NCBI RefSeq assembly: GCF_002284565.1
Contig: NZ_NPKI01000041.1
Location: 1-64,000, forward strand
Direction of reading: 5' to 3'
Length of the DNA stretch: 64,000 bases
From: Mesorhizobium mediterraneum
Lineage (GTDB): Bacteria > Pseudomonadota > Alphaproteobacteria > Rhizobiales > Rhizobiaceae
Shown here: piece by piece, positions 15,060 through 24,090 of the stretch
Position numbering within the stretch: position 1 is the stretch's first letter
Layout: each line of letters opens with the position of its first letter
Translations under genes and position numbers: made by a program
Notes under the pieces: model-generated
The model's input: only the letters and a program-made list of their open reading frames with translations
What the model was told of the DNA's origin: nothing
Databases searched by the model: none

Positions 15060-16547
15060 ATGCGCGTAAAACGGCTGTCCCTTGTTCTACTCTGCGCCTT
15101 GATGGCGCTGGCAGTCGTGCCGGCGGCCAGGCAGGCGCTGGCGCAGGACACCAAAGCCGATCCCGGCCTGTCCGATGTGCTGACCGACCTGCTGCGCGGC
15201 GCCGAAGGCGAAAATGCCACCTCCGGTCCAGACAAGCGCGTGCCATTCGGCCGCGAGGAGGTGCAACTGTCCTTCGCGCCGCTGGTCAAGCAGACGGCGC
15301 CGGCCGTGGTCAATGTCTATGCCTCGCAAACGGCCAAGATGAGATCGCCCTTCGACGGCGATCCGTTCTTCGAAGAGTTCTTCGGCCGTTCGCAGCCGCG
15401 TGCGCAGTCCTCGCTCGGCTCCGGCGTGCTGGTCGATCCGACGGGCATAGTGGTCACCAATTTCCACGTCATCAAGGATGCCGATCAGGTCAAGGTCGCT
15501 ACCGCGGACGGGCGTGAATTCGACAGCAAGGTGCTGCTCAAGGACGAGACGCTTGACCTCGCTGTGCTCAAGATCTCCGCCGACAAGCCATATCCGGTCG
15601 TCGCCATCGGTGATTCCGACGCGCTCGAGGTTGGCGACCTGTTGTTGGCCATCGGCAATCCCTTCGGTGTCGGCCAGACCACCACCAGCGGCATCGTTTC
15701 GGCGCTTGCCCGCAGCCACATCGGCGTTTCCGATTCGAGTTTCTTCATCCAGACCGACGCCGCGATCAATCCCGGCAACTCCGGCGGCGCGCTGATCAAC
15801 ATGGGGGGCCAACTGGTCGGCATCAACACGGCGATCTACAGCCGCAGCGGCGGCTCGATCGGCATCGGCTTCGCTATTCCCTCCAACATGGTTCGCGCTT
15901 TTGCCGATGCGGCCAAGGCCGGGCGCGACTTCTTCGAGCGGCCCTATATCGGCGCCGAATTCGAGCGCGTGACGCCGCAGATCGCCGAATCGCTCGGCAT
16001 GGAGACCTCGACCGGCGCGCTGGTCTCATCTGTCGAAGCAGCAGGGCCGGCGGCCACAGCGGGGCTCAAGGCCGGCGACGTCGTGCTGTCGCTCAACGGC
16101 ACGCCGGTCGAGAGTATCGAGGCGTTGGATTACCGGATGGCGACGCTGTCGATCGGCACCAGTGCCAGCTTCGCCGTCCTGAGCAAAGGCCAGCAAGCAA
16201 CGATGGACATCGCGCTGGAGCGCGCGCCGGAAGGTGCAAAGCTCGCGGAAGTGACGCTGCGCGGCCGCAGCCCATTTTCGGGTGCCAAGGTTGCTGAACT
16301 GTCGCCTCGGCTCGCTCAGCGGCTCGGCATGCGCACGGATGCCAAGGGCGTTACCGTGATCGATATCAATCGCGGTTCGCCCGCAGCCGGTTTCGGCTTC
16401 CAGCCGGGCGACATCGTTCGCGAGGTCAATGGCTTGACCATCGATACCGCAGCGACCCTGGAACAGGCATCCATGCAGGAGACTCGCTGGTGGCGCTTTA
16501 CCGTCGAGCGCGGCGGGCAGATACTGCGCCAGGTGTTGCGTTACTAA
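15060..16547 (+). CDS. Do/DegP-family periplasmic serine protease
   Basis: From ATG 15060 (GGAGGATTCGG upstream) the product is 495 residues. It has a signal peptide of about 29 residues ending ARQALAQ, a trypsin-like domain and two PDZ domains. The catalytic triad is visible: His136 in TNFHVI, Asp166 in TLDLAVL, Ser241 in GNSGGAL. Such proteases degrade or refold damaged envelope proteins. The first PDZ lies at about 300-390 and the second at about 405-490. The family includes DegP, DegQ and MucD; I cannot tell which this is. rarA starts 50 bp downstream, so the two may be cotranscribed. Confidence 0.9.
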   Translation: MRVKRLSLVLLCALMALAVVPAARQALAQDTKADPGLSDVLTDLLRGAEGENATSGPDKRVPFGREEVQLSFAPLVKQTAPAVVNVYASQTAKMRSPFDGDPFFEEFFGRSQPRAQSSLGSGVLVDPTGIVVTNFHVIKDADQVKVATADGREFDSKVLLKDETLDLAVLKISADKPYPVVAIGDSDALEVGDLLLAIGNPFGVGQTTTSGIVSALARSHIGVSDSSFFIQTDAAINPGNSGGALINMGGQLVGINTAIYSRSGGSIGIGFAIPSNMVRAFADAAKAGRDFFERPYIGAEFERVTPQIAESLGMETSTGALVSSVEAAGPAATAGLKAGDVVLSLNGTPVESIEALDYRMATLSIGTSASFAVLSKGQQATMDIALERAPEGAKLAEVTLRGRSPFSGAKVAELSPRLAQRLGMRTDAKGVTVIDINRGSPAAGFGFQPGDIVREVNGLTIDTAATLEQASMQETRWWRFTVERGGQILRQVLRY

Positions 16548-16597
16548 GCCCGAACTCGATCCTTCGGACGAGATCGCGCTCCAACGAAAAGAAGTGC

Positions 16598-17908
16598 ATG
16601 GCCGATCTGTTCAGTGTCGATGAACCGGAAAAGGCGCCGCCCGGCAGGCCGCTGGCCGACCGACTGCGCCCGAAGAACCTTGCCGAGGTCGTTGGCCAGG
16701 AGCATCTGACCGGGCCCGACGGCGCACTGACGCGGCTCATCGGATCAGGCTCGCTCGGCTCGATGATCTTCTGGGGGCCGCCGGGAACGGGCAAGACTAC
16801 CGTCGCGCGGTTGCTTGCCGGCGAAACCAGCCTTGCCTTCGAACAGATATCGGCGGTGTTTTCCGGCGTCGCCGATTTGAAAAAAGTGTTCGAGACGGCA
16901 AAGCTGCGTCGCACCAATGGCCGTCAGACGCTGCTTTTCGTCGACGAGATCCATCGCTTCAACCGCACCCAGCAGGACAGTTTTCTGCCTGTGATGGAAG
17001 ACGGCACCGTCGTGCTGGTCGGCGCCACCACCGAGAACCCGTCCTTCGAGCTGAATGCCGCGCTGTTGTCCCGCGCCCGCGTGCTGGTCTTCCATTCGCT
17101 CGGTGAGGACAGCATCGCCAAGCTGCTGGCGCGGGCGGAGGAGACCGAGGGCAGGGGGCTGCCGCTCGACGACGAGGCGAGGGCGATGCTCATCCGCATG
17201 AGCGATGGCGATGGCCGCGCGGCGCTGACGCTGGCCGAAGAGGTTTGGCGCGCCGCCAAATCAGGCGAGGTGTTCGGCGCCGAGGGCCTGCAGCGCATCG
17301 TCCAGCGCCGCGCGCCGATCTATGACAAGGGCCAGGACGGCCACTACAATCTGATTTCGGCGCTGCACAAATCGGTGCGCGGCTCCGACCCGGACGCCGC
17401 CCTCTATTATCTCGCCCGCATGTTCGACGCCGGTGAGGATCCGCTCTATCTCGGCCGCCGGCTGGTGCGCATGGCGATGGAGGATATCGGGCTGGCCGAC
17501 CCGCAGGCGCTGGTCATCGCCAATGCCGCCAAGGATGCCTACGACTATCTGGGCTCGCCAGAAGGCGAGCTCGCTTTTGCCGAGGCCACCGTCTATCTCG
17601 CCAGCGCGCCCAAATCCAACGCCGTCTACACCGCCTTCAAGGCCGCCACACAGGCGGCGAAGGAGTTCGGCTCGCTGCTGCCGCCCAAACACATCCTCAA
17701 CGCGCCGACCAAGCTGATGAAGGAAGAAGATTACGGCGCAGGCTACCGTTATGACCACGACGAGCCGGACGCTTTTTCCGGACAGGATTATTTTCCGGAA
17801 AAGATGGGCCGCCACACATTCTATGATCCGCCCGAGCGCGGCTTTGAACGCGATATCAGGAAACGGCTCGACTATTGGGCGAAGCTGCGCGGCGAGCGGA
17901 AAAAGTAG
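16598..17908 (+). CDS. rarA: Replication-associated recombination protein RarA (MgsA), AAA+ ATPase
   Basis: The 436-residue product has a Walker A motif GPPGTGKTT at about 60-68, a Walker B VDEIHRFN and a sensor GATTENPSFE, followed by the MgsA/WRNIP1 C-terminal domain. Members act as tetrameric clamp-loader-like ATPases at stalled replication forks. A longer in-frame start at 16490 would overlap the protease gene, so I use ATG 16598. The degP-like/rarA/crcB/rluC order is common in rhizobia. Confidence 0.93.
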   Translation: MADLFSVDEPEKAPPGRPLADRLRPKNLAEVVGQEHLTGPDGALTRLIGSGSLGSMIFWGPPGTGKTTVARLLAGETSLAFEQISAVFSGVADLKKVFETAKLRRTNGRQTLLFVDEIHRFNRTQQDSFLPVMEDGTVVLVGATTENPSFELNAALLSRARVLVFHSLGEDSIAKLLARAEETEGRGLPLDDEARAMLIRMSDGDGRAALTLAEEVWRAAKSGEVFGAEGLQRIVQRRAPIYDKGQDGHYNLISALHKSVRGSDPDAALYYLARMFDAGEDPLYLGRRLVRMAMEDIGLADPQALVIANAAKDAYDYLGSPEGELAFAEATVYLASAPKSNAVYTAFKAATQAAKEFGSLLPPKHILNAPTKLMKEEDYGAGYRYDHDEPDAFSGQDYFPEKMGRHTFYDPPERGFERDIRKRLDYWAKLRGERKK

Positions 17909-17995
17909 CCTCGTACGGTTTTTCCGCTCGGGACGGCGCCGCACGCTGAGCAGCAGGGATTGACCGAGGCCGTCCTGTAGGGGCAGTAGACGGCG

Positions 17996-18373
17996 ATGAT
18001 TAATCTCCTGCTTGTTGCCGCGGGCGGCGCTATTGGTGCGGGGCTGCGCCACGTCGCCAATTTCGTTGCGCTGCGTCTTGTCGGCCCGAGTTTTCCCTGG
18101 GGCACGATGGCGATCAACATCGTCGGCTCCTTTGCCATGGGCCTGTTCATCACGACCCTGGCGCGGCGCTACGGCGGATCGAACGAGCTTCGGCTGTTCG
18201 TTGCCACCGGCATCCTCGGCGGCTTCACCACTTTCTCCGCCTTTTCGCTCGATTTTGCGACGCTGTGGGAGCGTGGCGCGACGCTGCCGGCGTTCGGATA
18301 TGCCCTTGCCAGCCTCATTGGCGCGATCATTGCCCTGTTTCTGGGTCTTTGGCTCGCAAGAAGCCTGCCTTAA
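17996..18373 (+). CDS. crcB: Fluoride channel CrcB/Fluc
   Basis: The 125-residue, four-helix membrane protein shows family motifs GAGLRH, WGTMAINIVGSFAMG and GGFTTFSAFS. Fluc proteins form dual-topology dimers that expel fluoride ions. I looked for a fluoride riboswitch upstream and found no convincing GGCGATGG core. It sits between rarA and rluC. Confidence 0.93.
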   Translation: MINLLLVAAGGAIGAGLRHVANFVALRLVGPSFPWGTMAINIVGSFAMGLFITTLARRYGGSNELRLFVATGILGGFTTFSAFSLDFATLWERGATLPAFGYALASLIGAIIALFLGLWLARSLP

Positions 18374-18399
18374 TGCTATTGCCCCCGCTTGCAGCACCT

Positions 18400-18417
18400 C
18401 GCGTCCCTTAGGACGCG
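18400..18417 (+). repeat. CGCGTCC/GGACGCG hairpin after crcB
   Basis: A 7-bp perfect stem with a CTTA loop, 27 bp after the crcB stop. A related CGTCC-AAGA-GGACG hairpin occurs before the ftsB-like gene at about 60524, so it may be part of a dispersed rhizobial element. No T-run follows. Confidence 0.5.
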
Positions 18418-18442
18418 CAAAGACGCTGTAGCATTTTGATTT

Positions 18443-18481
18443 GCGCACGACCTTTCCGAAAATCGATTTCAGGTCATGCGC
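18443..18481 (+). repeat. Dispersed palindromic element, crcB-rluC gap
   Basis: Arms GCGCACGACCT / AGGTCATGCGC match at ten of eleven positions around a TTCCGAAAATCGATTTC centre. The centre resembles the CCGAAAA core of the ribosomal-cluster copies, with the right inner arm apparently degraded. It lies 22 bp before rluC. Confidence 0.55.
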
Positions 18482-18503
18482 TAGAAACGGGTAAAACGAG
18501 ACA

Positions 18504-19484
18504 ATGGCAGGCGTTGAACAGATCACGGTGGAGGCCGGCGAGGCGGGCATGCGGCTCGACCGCTGGTTCAAGACCCATTTTCCGGGTCTTGGCTTCGGCC
18601 ATCTGCAAAAACTGCTGCGTTCCGGCCAGATCCGTGTCGATGGTGGCAGGGTGAAGGCCGATACCCGCGTCGAGCCCGGCCAGATGGTCCGCATCCCGCC
18701 GCTCGAAGTGGACAAGAAGGGTGAAAGCGCGCTCACTGGTCACTCGATCCGCAACCAGGGCGACGCCGACGTCCTGGCCAAGATGCTGATCCATGAAGAT
18801 CCGAAAGTCTTCGTCTTCAACAAGCCGGCCGGCCTTGCCGTTCAGGGTGGCTCGGGCGTCACTCGCAATGTCGACGACATGCTGGAAGCCTGGCGCAGCC
18901 AGAAGGGCGAGAAACCACGCCTGGTGCATCGGCTCGACCGCGACACGTCAGGCGTGCTGGTCGTCGCCCGCACCAGGCTCGCCGCCATGAAGCTCGCCGA
19001 GGCGTTCCGGGCGCGTGAGACCAAGAAGACCTATTGGGCGCTGGTCAAGGGTGTGCCGCCGAAGCGCGAGGACAAGATCTCGACCTGGCTGATCAAGGAG
19101 CCGACACCCGACGGCGACCGCGTGCGCGTCGCCAAGCATGGCGAAAAGGGCGCCGATCATGCCGTGTCCTACTACCGTATCATCGAGCAGGCTGCGCAGA
19201 CGATGACCTGGCTGGAGATGGAACCCTACACCGGCCGTACCCACCAGCTTCGCGTCCATGCCGCTCACATTGGCTGCCCGATCATCGGTGACCCCAAATA
19301 TTTCGAGGCCGACACCAATTGGGATTTTCCCGGCGGCATGCAGAACCGCTTGCATCTGCACGCGCGCCGCATCGTTATCCCGCATCCCGACAAGGGTTTT
19401 ATCGACGTCACCGCACCGATGCCGCCGCATATGCGCCAGAGCTGGAACCTGATCGGGTTCGACGACGCAAGCGCGGAGGACTAA
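18504..19484 (+). CDS. rluC: 23S rRNA pseudouridine synthase, RluC/RluD family
   Basis: The 326-residue protein has an N-terminal S4 RNA-binding domain (about 14-75) and an RluA-type catalytic domain with HRLDRDTSG, whose aspartate at residue 145 is the expected nucleophile. E. coli RluC modifies U955, U2504 and U2580; the target set here is inferred from family. The RTHQLRVH motif near the C-terminus is also present. Confidence 0.88.
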   Translation: MAGVEQITVEAGEAGMRLDRWFKTHFPGLGFGHLQKLLRSGQIRVDGGRVKADTRVEPGQMVRIPPLEVDKKGESALTGHSIRNQGDADVLAKMLIHEDPKVFVFNKPAGLAVQGGSGVTRNVDDMLEAWRSQKGEKPRLVHRLDRDTSGVLVVARTRLAAMKLAEAFRARETKKTYWALVKGVPPKREDKISTWLIKEPTPDGDRVRVAKHGEKGADHAVSYYRIIEQAAQTMTWLEMEPYTGRTHQLRVHAAHIGCPIIGDPKYFEADTNWDFPGGMQNRLHLHARRIVIPHPDKGFIDVTAPMPPHMRQSWNLIGFDDASAED

Positions 19485-19503
19485 ATGAGCGAGGGAGTAA
19501 ACC

Positions 19504-19710
19504 ATGGATGAGGCGTGGCTCGTTCGTCAGTTGGTGAACTGGTTGCCGTTCATCCTGATTCTCGTCGTCTGGTTCGCTTATATGCGCCGCGTTGCAACCC
19601 GGCAGGGGGTGATGGCCGAAATCGGCCGTGAGAACACCGAAGCGGTAAGGCAGAATACCGAGGTGCTGAAGGCGCTGCTCGCCAAGCTGGAAAGCCAGTC
19701 CAAGCAATGA
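19504..19710 (+). CDS. Small single-pass membrane protein, unknown function
   Basis: This 68-residue protein has one hydrophobic segment at about 11-27 (LVNWLPFILILVVWFAYM), then a basic stretch and a likely helical, coiled-coil-prone tail rich in Glu, Lys and Gln. I do not recognise a family. It lies 19 bp after rluC and overlaps the next gene by four bases (ATGA), so it is probably translated with the EamA transporter. Confidence 0.75.
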   Translation: MDEAWLVRQLVNWLPFILILVVWFAYMRRVATRQGVMAEIGRENTEAVRQNTEVLKALLAKLESQSKQ

Positions 19711-20624
19711 CCGCAGCAACCGCAATGGACCGCCGCAGTTCCGTTGACGCTGCCGCCGCCGCCATCATGGTCGGGCTGACCTTTTCCTGGGGGCTGAACT
19801 ATGTCGCCGCCAAGATCTCCTATGCTGGCTACGATCCCGTTTTCCTGTCGATCGCACGGTCGGTCATTGGCGGGCTGTGCGTTCTCGTCTGGTGCCGCTG
19901 GCGCGGCATTGTGCTTTTCACCCGCGACGGAACCCTTGTCGCCGGCATTCTGGCAGGCGCGCTTTTTGGTCTCGAGTTCCTGTTTCTCTATGTCGGGCTC
20001 GAACAGACGACCGTCGCGCGCAACACCTTGCTGGTCAACACCATGCCGTTCTGGGTGCTGGTCGGCGGGCATTTCCTGCTGAACGAACGCATCACCGTGC
20101 GCCGGCTCGTCGGCCTTCTGCTCGCTTTCGCCGGATTGGTCGCAGTGTTCTCCGACCAGCTGAGCGCCGACAATGGTTCGACACTGACCGGTGATCTGCT
20201 CAGTCTCGGCGCCGGCATTCTCTGGGCCTTGACCTACATCGTCATCAAGCGGACGAAATTGGCGGAAACGAGCGCCGAGAAATTGCTGCTCTACCAACTG
20301 GCCGGCGCTGCCGTGGTAGGCGCCTTGGTGCTGCCTTTCGCCGGGCCGCCCGTCCGCGACTTCGCCGCCTTGCCGACCTTGGCCCTGCTTTTCCAGGCGG
20401 TCTACATCGTTGCGTTCACCTATGTGCTGTGGTTCTGGCTGATCAGGCGCTATCCGGCATCGGGCCTCTCGAGCTTCACCTTCCTGTCGCCGGTGTTCGG
20501 CGTTCTGTGCGGCGCCATCTTCTTGAACGAGCCGCTGAGCGTTCGTATTTTCCTGGCACTCGGCCTCATCGCAGCCGGCCTGATCATCGTGAACCGGCCA
20601 GCCCGAAAACAGATCCCCGGATGA
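19707..20624 (+). CDS. EamA/DMT-family transporter
   Basis: The 305-residue protein has about ten hydrophobic helices in two EamA repeats, with GLTFSWGLNYVAAK at the start of the first and LWALTYIVIKR at the start of the second. Family members export amino acids or other metabolites across the inner membrane; the substrate cannot be read from sequence. It overlaps the upstream 68-residue gene by four bases, and its stop lies next to the ATP12 gene start. Confidence 0.88.
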   Translation: MTAATAMDRRSSVDAAAAAIMVGLTFSWGLNYVAAKISYAGYDPVFLSIARSVIGGLCVLVWCRWRGIVLFTRDGTLVAGILAGALFGLEFLFLYVGLEQTTVARNTLLVNTMPFWVLVGGHFLLNERITVRRLVGLLLAFAGLVAVFSDQLSADNGSTLTGDLLSLGAGILWALTYIVIKRTKLAETSAEKLLLYQLAGAAVVGALVLPFAGPPVRDFAALPTLALLFQAVYIVAFTYVLWFWLIRRYPASGLSSFTFLSPVFGVLCGAIFLNEPLSVRIFLALGLIAAGLIIVNRPARKQIPG

Positions 20625-20635
20625 AAGGCTCCGGC

Positions 20636-21427
20636 ATGCGCGATATCCTCAACGACCTCGAAGCGGGAAAGCAGCTTTCCGATCCGGATCCGGTGCGCCG
20701 TGCCCAAATCCAGATGAAGACGCACTTGCCGAAACGCTTCTACAAAGCCGTTTCGGTCGCACCGGCCGAAGATGGTTTTGCCATTCATCTCGATGGCAAG
20801 CCGGTCCGCACGCCGGGCAAGGCGCTGCTGGTCCTGCCGACCGAAAAAGCGGCCGCTCTGGTCGCCGACGAGTTCGCCGCGCAAGGTGAGACTATCGACC
20901 CGGTGACGATGCCGGTCATGCGTCTGGTCAATACGGCCATCGACGGCGTCGCCAGCGACCCGCAAGCGGTGCTGGAGGACATCCTGCGTTTCGCCTCGTC
21001 CGATCTGCTCTGCTATCGCGCCGACGCTCCACAAGGGCTGGTCGACCGGCAGAACGAACATTGGGATCCCATCATCGACTGGGCGCGGAGCGCGCTTGGC
21101 GCCCGGTTTCACCTCGCCGAAGGGGTGATCCATGTCGAGCAGCCGCGTGAGAGCATTGCGGTGCTCGGTGTCCATCTTGCCCAGCGCGCCGACCCGCTAC
21201 GGCTGGCGGCCATCCACGTCATGACGTCGCTGACGGGATCGGCTCTGCTGGCTCTGGCCGTCGATTTCGGCGAGATCGACGGCGACACCGCCTGGACTGC
21301 CGGCCATGTCGACGAGGACTGGCAGGCCGAGCACTGGGGCCATGACGCGGAAGCTGTCGCGCGCCGCTCGGCCCGCAAGCGCGACATGATGGCCGCCGTC
21401 GGCCTGCTCGAGGCGCTCAAAGCCTGA
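20636..21427 (+). CDS. ATP12-type F1-ATPase assembly chaperone
   Basis: The product is 263 residues if started at ATG 20636, or 268 from ATG 20621, which overlaps the EamA stop (ATGA). I prefer 20636 because AAAGG lies about nine bases upstream. The sequence shows ATP12-family motifs: KRFYKAVSVAP, DGKPVRTPGK, RFASSDLLCYRA and HWDPIIDWA. ATP12 binds the F1 alpha subunit during ATP synthase assembly; it is characteristic of mitochondria and alphaproteobacteria. Confidence 0.9.
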   Translation: MRDILNDLEAGKQLSDPDPVRRAQIQMKTHLPKRFYKAVSVAPAEDGFAIHLDGKPVRTPGKALLVLPTEKAAALVADEFAAQGETIDPVTMPVMRLVNTAIDGVASDPQAVLEDILRFASSDLLCYRADAPQGLVDRQNEHWDPIIDWARSALGARFHLAEGVIHVEQPRESIAVLGVHLAQRADPLRLAAIHVMTSLTGSALLALAVDFGEIDGDTAWTAGHVDEDWQAEHWGHDAEAVARRSARKRDMMAAVGLLEALKA

Positions 21428-21599
21428 CCGCAATCGCCGCCCGCGTTGCATATTGGACCAAAGTCATAATCCCAAAGACGGCCTGCCTCTGGGCGGCGCT
21501 TTCTGTCATTTCTTGCGGCGATAGCTGCCCGAGTTCGTGTCCAGAGGCACGACACCGCGCAGCATCAAGCACAGCGAGATATCACGGGAGGACGAATTC

Positions 21600-23489
21600 A
21601 TGGTAATGGCAGCGACCGCCGGCAGAGCAAGCCGCGGCATGACGCGGGAAGAGAAGAAAGTCATCTTCGCTTCCTCACTCGGCACCGTTTTCGAATGGTA
21701 TGATTTTTATCTCTACGGCACTTTGGCGGCCGCGATCGGCGCCGCGTTCTTCACGCAATATCCCGAAACAACGCGCAACATCTTCACGCTGCTGGCTTTC
21801 GCCGCGGGCTTCCTCGTGCGCCCATTCGGGGCGCTGGTGTTTGGCCGCATCGGCGATCTCGTCGGCCGTAAATACACCTTTCTCGTCACCATCCTGATCA
21901 TGGGTCTGTCGACCTTCCTGGTCGGCATACTTCCTGGCGCTGCCAGTTGGGGCATCGCGGCGCCGATCATCCTGGTTGCACTGCGCATGCTGCAAGGCCT
22001 GGCGCTGGGTGGCGAGTATGGCGGTGCTGCGACCTACGTCGCCGAGCACGCTCCCGACGATCGTCGTGGCTTCTACACATCGTGGATCCAGACGACAGCC
22101 ACGCTCGGCCTGTTCCTGTCGCTGATCGTCATCCTGATCGTGCAGAATTCGCTGAGCAAGGAAGACTTCGCGGCCTGGGGCTGGCGCATACCGTTCCTGG
22201 TCTCTGCGGTCCTGCTGGGCATTTCGGTCTGGATACGCCTGTCGCTTGCCGAATCGCCGACATTCCAGCGGATGAAGGATGAAGGTAAGGGCTCCAAGGC
22301 GCCACTGACGGAAGCGTTCGGCCAATGGAAAAATGCCAAAATCGCCATTTTGGCGCTTCTCGGCCTTACTGCTGGCCAGGCCGTGGTTTGGTACAACGGG
22401 CAGTTCTACGCACTGTTCTTCCTGCAGAACGTGCTCAAGGTCGACGGCCAGTCGGTCAACATCATGATCGCCATCGCGTTGGCGCTCGGCACGATCTTCT
22501 TCGTCGTGTTCGGCTGGCTCTCCGACAAGATTGGCCGCAAGCCGATCATCATGGCGGGCCTGGCGCTGGCGATCGTCACCACATTTCCGCTGTTCAAGGC
22601 GCTGACCTGGGCAGCCAATCCGGCGCTCGCCACTGCGCAGCAAAACACCCGTGCCACGATTACCGCTGCGCCTGGCGACTGCAAGTTCCAGTTCAATCCA
22701 ACCGGAACGCGCAAGCCTCTCACGTCGTGCGATATTGCGACGGACTTCCTCGCCAAGAGCTCCGTGCCCTATGACATTGTCACGACAGCGGCTCCGGGGA
22801 CCGCGGCCAGTGTCAAGATCGGCGCCGAAACGGTGGCGTCCTATGATGCCGTGGCAGCCGCAGACAAGGCAACTTCAAGCGACGCCGCCTTCAAGAAGGC
22901 AATCAACATTGCGTTGCAGGACGGCGGCTATCCGCTCAAGCGTGCTGCAGCCAAGGTCGCCGACCAGAAGCTTGACGCCTTCGTCGCGGCCAATCCGGAA
23001 CTGAAGCTCGACGCCGCCGCAATCCGCGCCGGCGACAAGACGACGGTTGCGGTCGACCAGGCGATCAAGGACAAGCTGCTGACGGCCGATGAGGCTGCGG
23101 CGGGAGCGCCCGAGATCACCGTCTACAACGTCCCGGAAGCAGGCGCCTTTGCGATGTTTGCCGACCCTGCACAGGTCAACTGGGCAAAGGTCATCGGCAT
23201 CCTGTTCATCCTGGTCCTTTACGTGACCATGGTCTACGGACCGATCGCCGCGATCCTGGTCGAGATGTTCCCGACACGCATCCGCTACACCGGCATGTCA
23301 TTGCCCTATCACATCGGCAATGGCTGGTTCGGAGGCCTGCTGCCAGCAACGGTGTTCGCGCTCAGCGCCTACAAGGGCGACATCTATTACGGCCTCTGGT
23401 ATCCGGTGGTGATCGCGGCGATGTCGCTGATCATCGGTATGATTTTCGTCAAGGATACGCTGGGAACGAACTTGCACGCCAAGACCTGA
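21600..23489 (+). CDS. MFS transporter, metabolite:H+ symporter type, with large periplasmic insertion
   Basis: From ATG 21600 (GGGAGGACG upstream) the protein is 629 residues, about 190 longer than a usual MHS symporter. It has twelve predicted helices, the loop motif GRIGDLVGRK and the LGGEYGGAATYVAEHAP block. Between helix 9 (ending near 335) and helix 10 (starting near 525) lies a soluble stretch of about 185 residues, Ala/Lys/Asp-rich, with two cysteines early on. By topology it faces the periplasm. Substrate is unknown; relatives carry osmolytes, dicarboxylates or aromatic acids. Confidence 0.9.
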   Translation: MVMAATAGRASRGMTREEKKVIFASSLGTVFEWYDFYLYGTLAAAIGAAFFTQYPETTRNIFTLLAFAAGFLVRPFGALVFGRIGDLVGRKYTFLVTILIMGLSTFLVGILPGAASWGIAAPIILVALRMLQGLALGGEYGGAATYVAEHAPDDRRGFYTSWIQTTATLGLFLSLIVILIVQNSLSKEDFAAWGWRIPFLVSAVLLGISVWIRLSLAESPTFQRMKDEGKGSKAPLTEAFGQWKNAKIAILALLGLTAGQAVVWYNGQFYALFFLQNVLKVDGQSVNIMIAIALALGTIFFVVFGWLSDKIGRKPIIMAGLALAIVTTFPLFKALTWAANPALATAQQNTRATITAAPGDCKFQFNPTGTRKPLTSCDIATDFLAKSSVPYDIVTTAAPGTAASVKIGAETVASYDAVAAADKATSSDAAFKKAINIALQDGGYPLKRAAAKVADQKLDAFVAANPELKLDAAAIRAGDKTTVAVDQAIKDKLLTADEAAAGAPEITVYNVPEAGAFAMFADPAQVNWAKVIGILFILVLYVTMVYGPIAAILVEMFPTRIRYTGMSLPYHIGNGWFGGLLPATVFALSAYKGDIYYGLWYPVVIAAMSLIIGMIFVKDTLGTNLHAKT

Positions 23490-23510
23490 TCCTGGCCTGA
23501 CGGCGAAAAT

Positions 23511-23546
23511 GAAAAGCCCGGCGCGAGTGATCGCGCCGGGCTTTTC
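23511..23546. terminator. Bidirectional terminator between the MFS gene and gstI
   Basis: A perfect 16-bp stem with a GTGA loop, GAAAAGCCCGGCGCGA on the left and its complement on the right. The A and T ends let it act on both strands. It lies between two convergent genes, the MFS transporter and the gstI-like gene. Confidence 0.9.
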
Positions 23547-23579
23547 AATTCGTCGGAAGCGGGGCGGAAGGAAGGGCCT

Positions 23580-23774
23580 TTAGCTCTTCCGGTCCTGCTT
23601 CTCTTCTTCGATGGCCGCTTCGTGATACCAGCCGCTTCCGAAATCCATACGGTTGCGCAATGAAGCAAGTTCTGCCGCGAACTTAGCCTTTCCGCTTAAA
23701 TTTGAGGCAGAAGCGCGCGCTGCCACCGGGAACATCAGGATTTTGGCCGACTGACGGGTAGGAGTGATTTCCAT
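23580..23774 (-). CDS. gstI: GstI-like (DUF2735) small protein, predicted regulator of glnII
   Basis: This 64-residue protein is divergent from glnII and separated by 316 bp. It has a SAKILMFPV motif near the N-terminus and ends with a WYHEAAIEEEKQ-type segment, as I recall for DUF2735 proteins. In Rhizobium leguminosarum, gstI is a 63-residue reading frame in exactly this position and lowers glnII translation. Identification rests on size, motif and position. The ATG is preceded by AAAGGAGAC on the minus strand, a strong ribosome-binding site. Confidence 0.8.
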   Translation of the reverse strand: MEITPTRQSAKILMFPVAARASASNLSGKAKFAAELASLRNRMDFGSGWYHEAAIEEEKQDRKS

Positions 23775-23948
23775 TGTCGGTCTCCTTTCTTCTGCAGAGC
23801 CTTGCCGATTGAATCTTTCCCGAAGATAGGTTCTGCAATCCAGTTAGGCAATATGATTATAAAAAGATCAGCAACTGCCTATTATTTATACAAAACATGC
23901 TTGTGATTGATCCGGACGCATTGCGATGACGACGCAACGAATTTGTCG

Positions 23949-23975
23949 GGATGCGGCGTCAGTTTTGTCGCATCC
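23949..23975 (+). promoter_or_regulatory. Inverted repeat upstream of the glnII sigma-54 promoter
   Basis: Perfect 7-bp arms GGATGCG / CGCATCC with a 13-nt spacer end 15 bp before the -24 box. A second, smaller one (TTGCG / CGCAA) lies just upstream at about 23920-23936. The position suits an enhancer protein, but neither matches the NtrC spacing of TGC-N11-GCA, so the bound factor is uncertain. Confidence 0.4.
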
Positions 23976-23989
23976 TTTGCCGGTGAAAA

Positions 23990-24006
23990 TGGCACACGAA
24001 TTGCTT
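23990..24006 (+). promoter_or_regulatory. Sigma-54 (RpoN) promoter of glnII
   Basis: TGGCAC at 23990-23995 and TTGC at 24001-24004 give the full -24/-12 match with the required GG-N10-GC spacing. Transcription should start near 24015, leaving about 75 nt of leader. This rules out the longer in-frame coding start upstream. In rhizobia glnII is controlled by NtrC and RpoN. Confidence 0.9.
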
Positions 24007-24090
24007 TTTAATAATCCGGCAGGTCGGCTGCAGGGTGGCTGGCACGCCAGCGCCGTCCAAGGTTCGGTGATCAAGCAACGAGAGGCTAGA

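Noticed and set aside
17909..17995. Possible fluoride riboswitch before crcB
   Set aside because: The conserved GGCGATGG core and the matching pseudoknot partner are not visible in the 87-bp gap.
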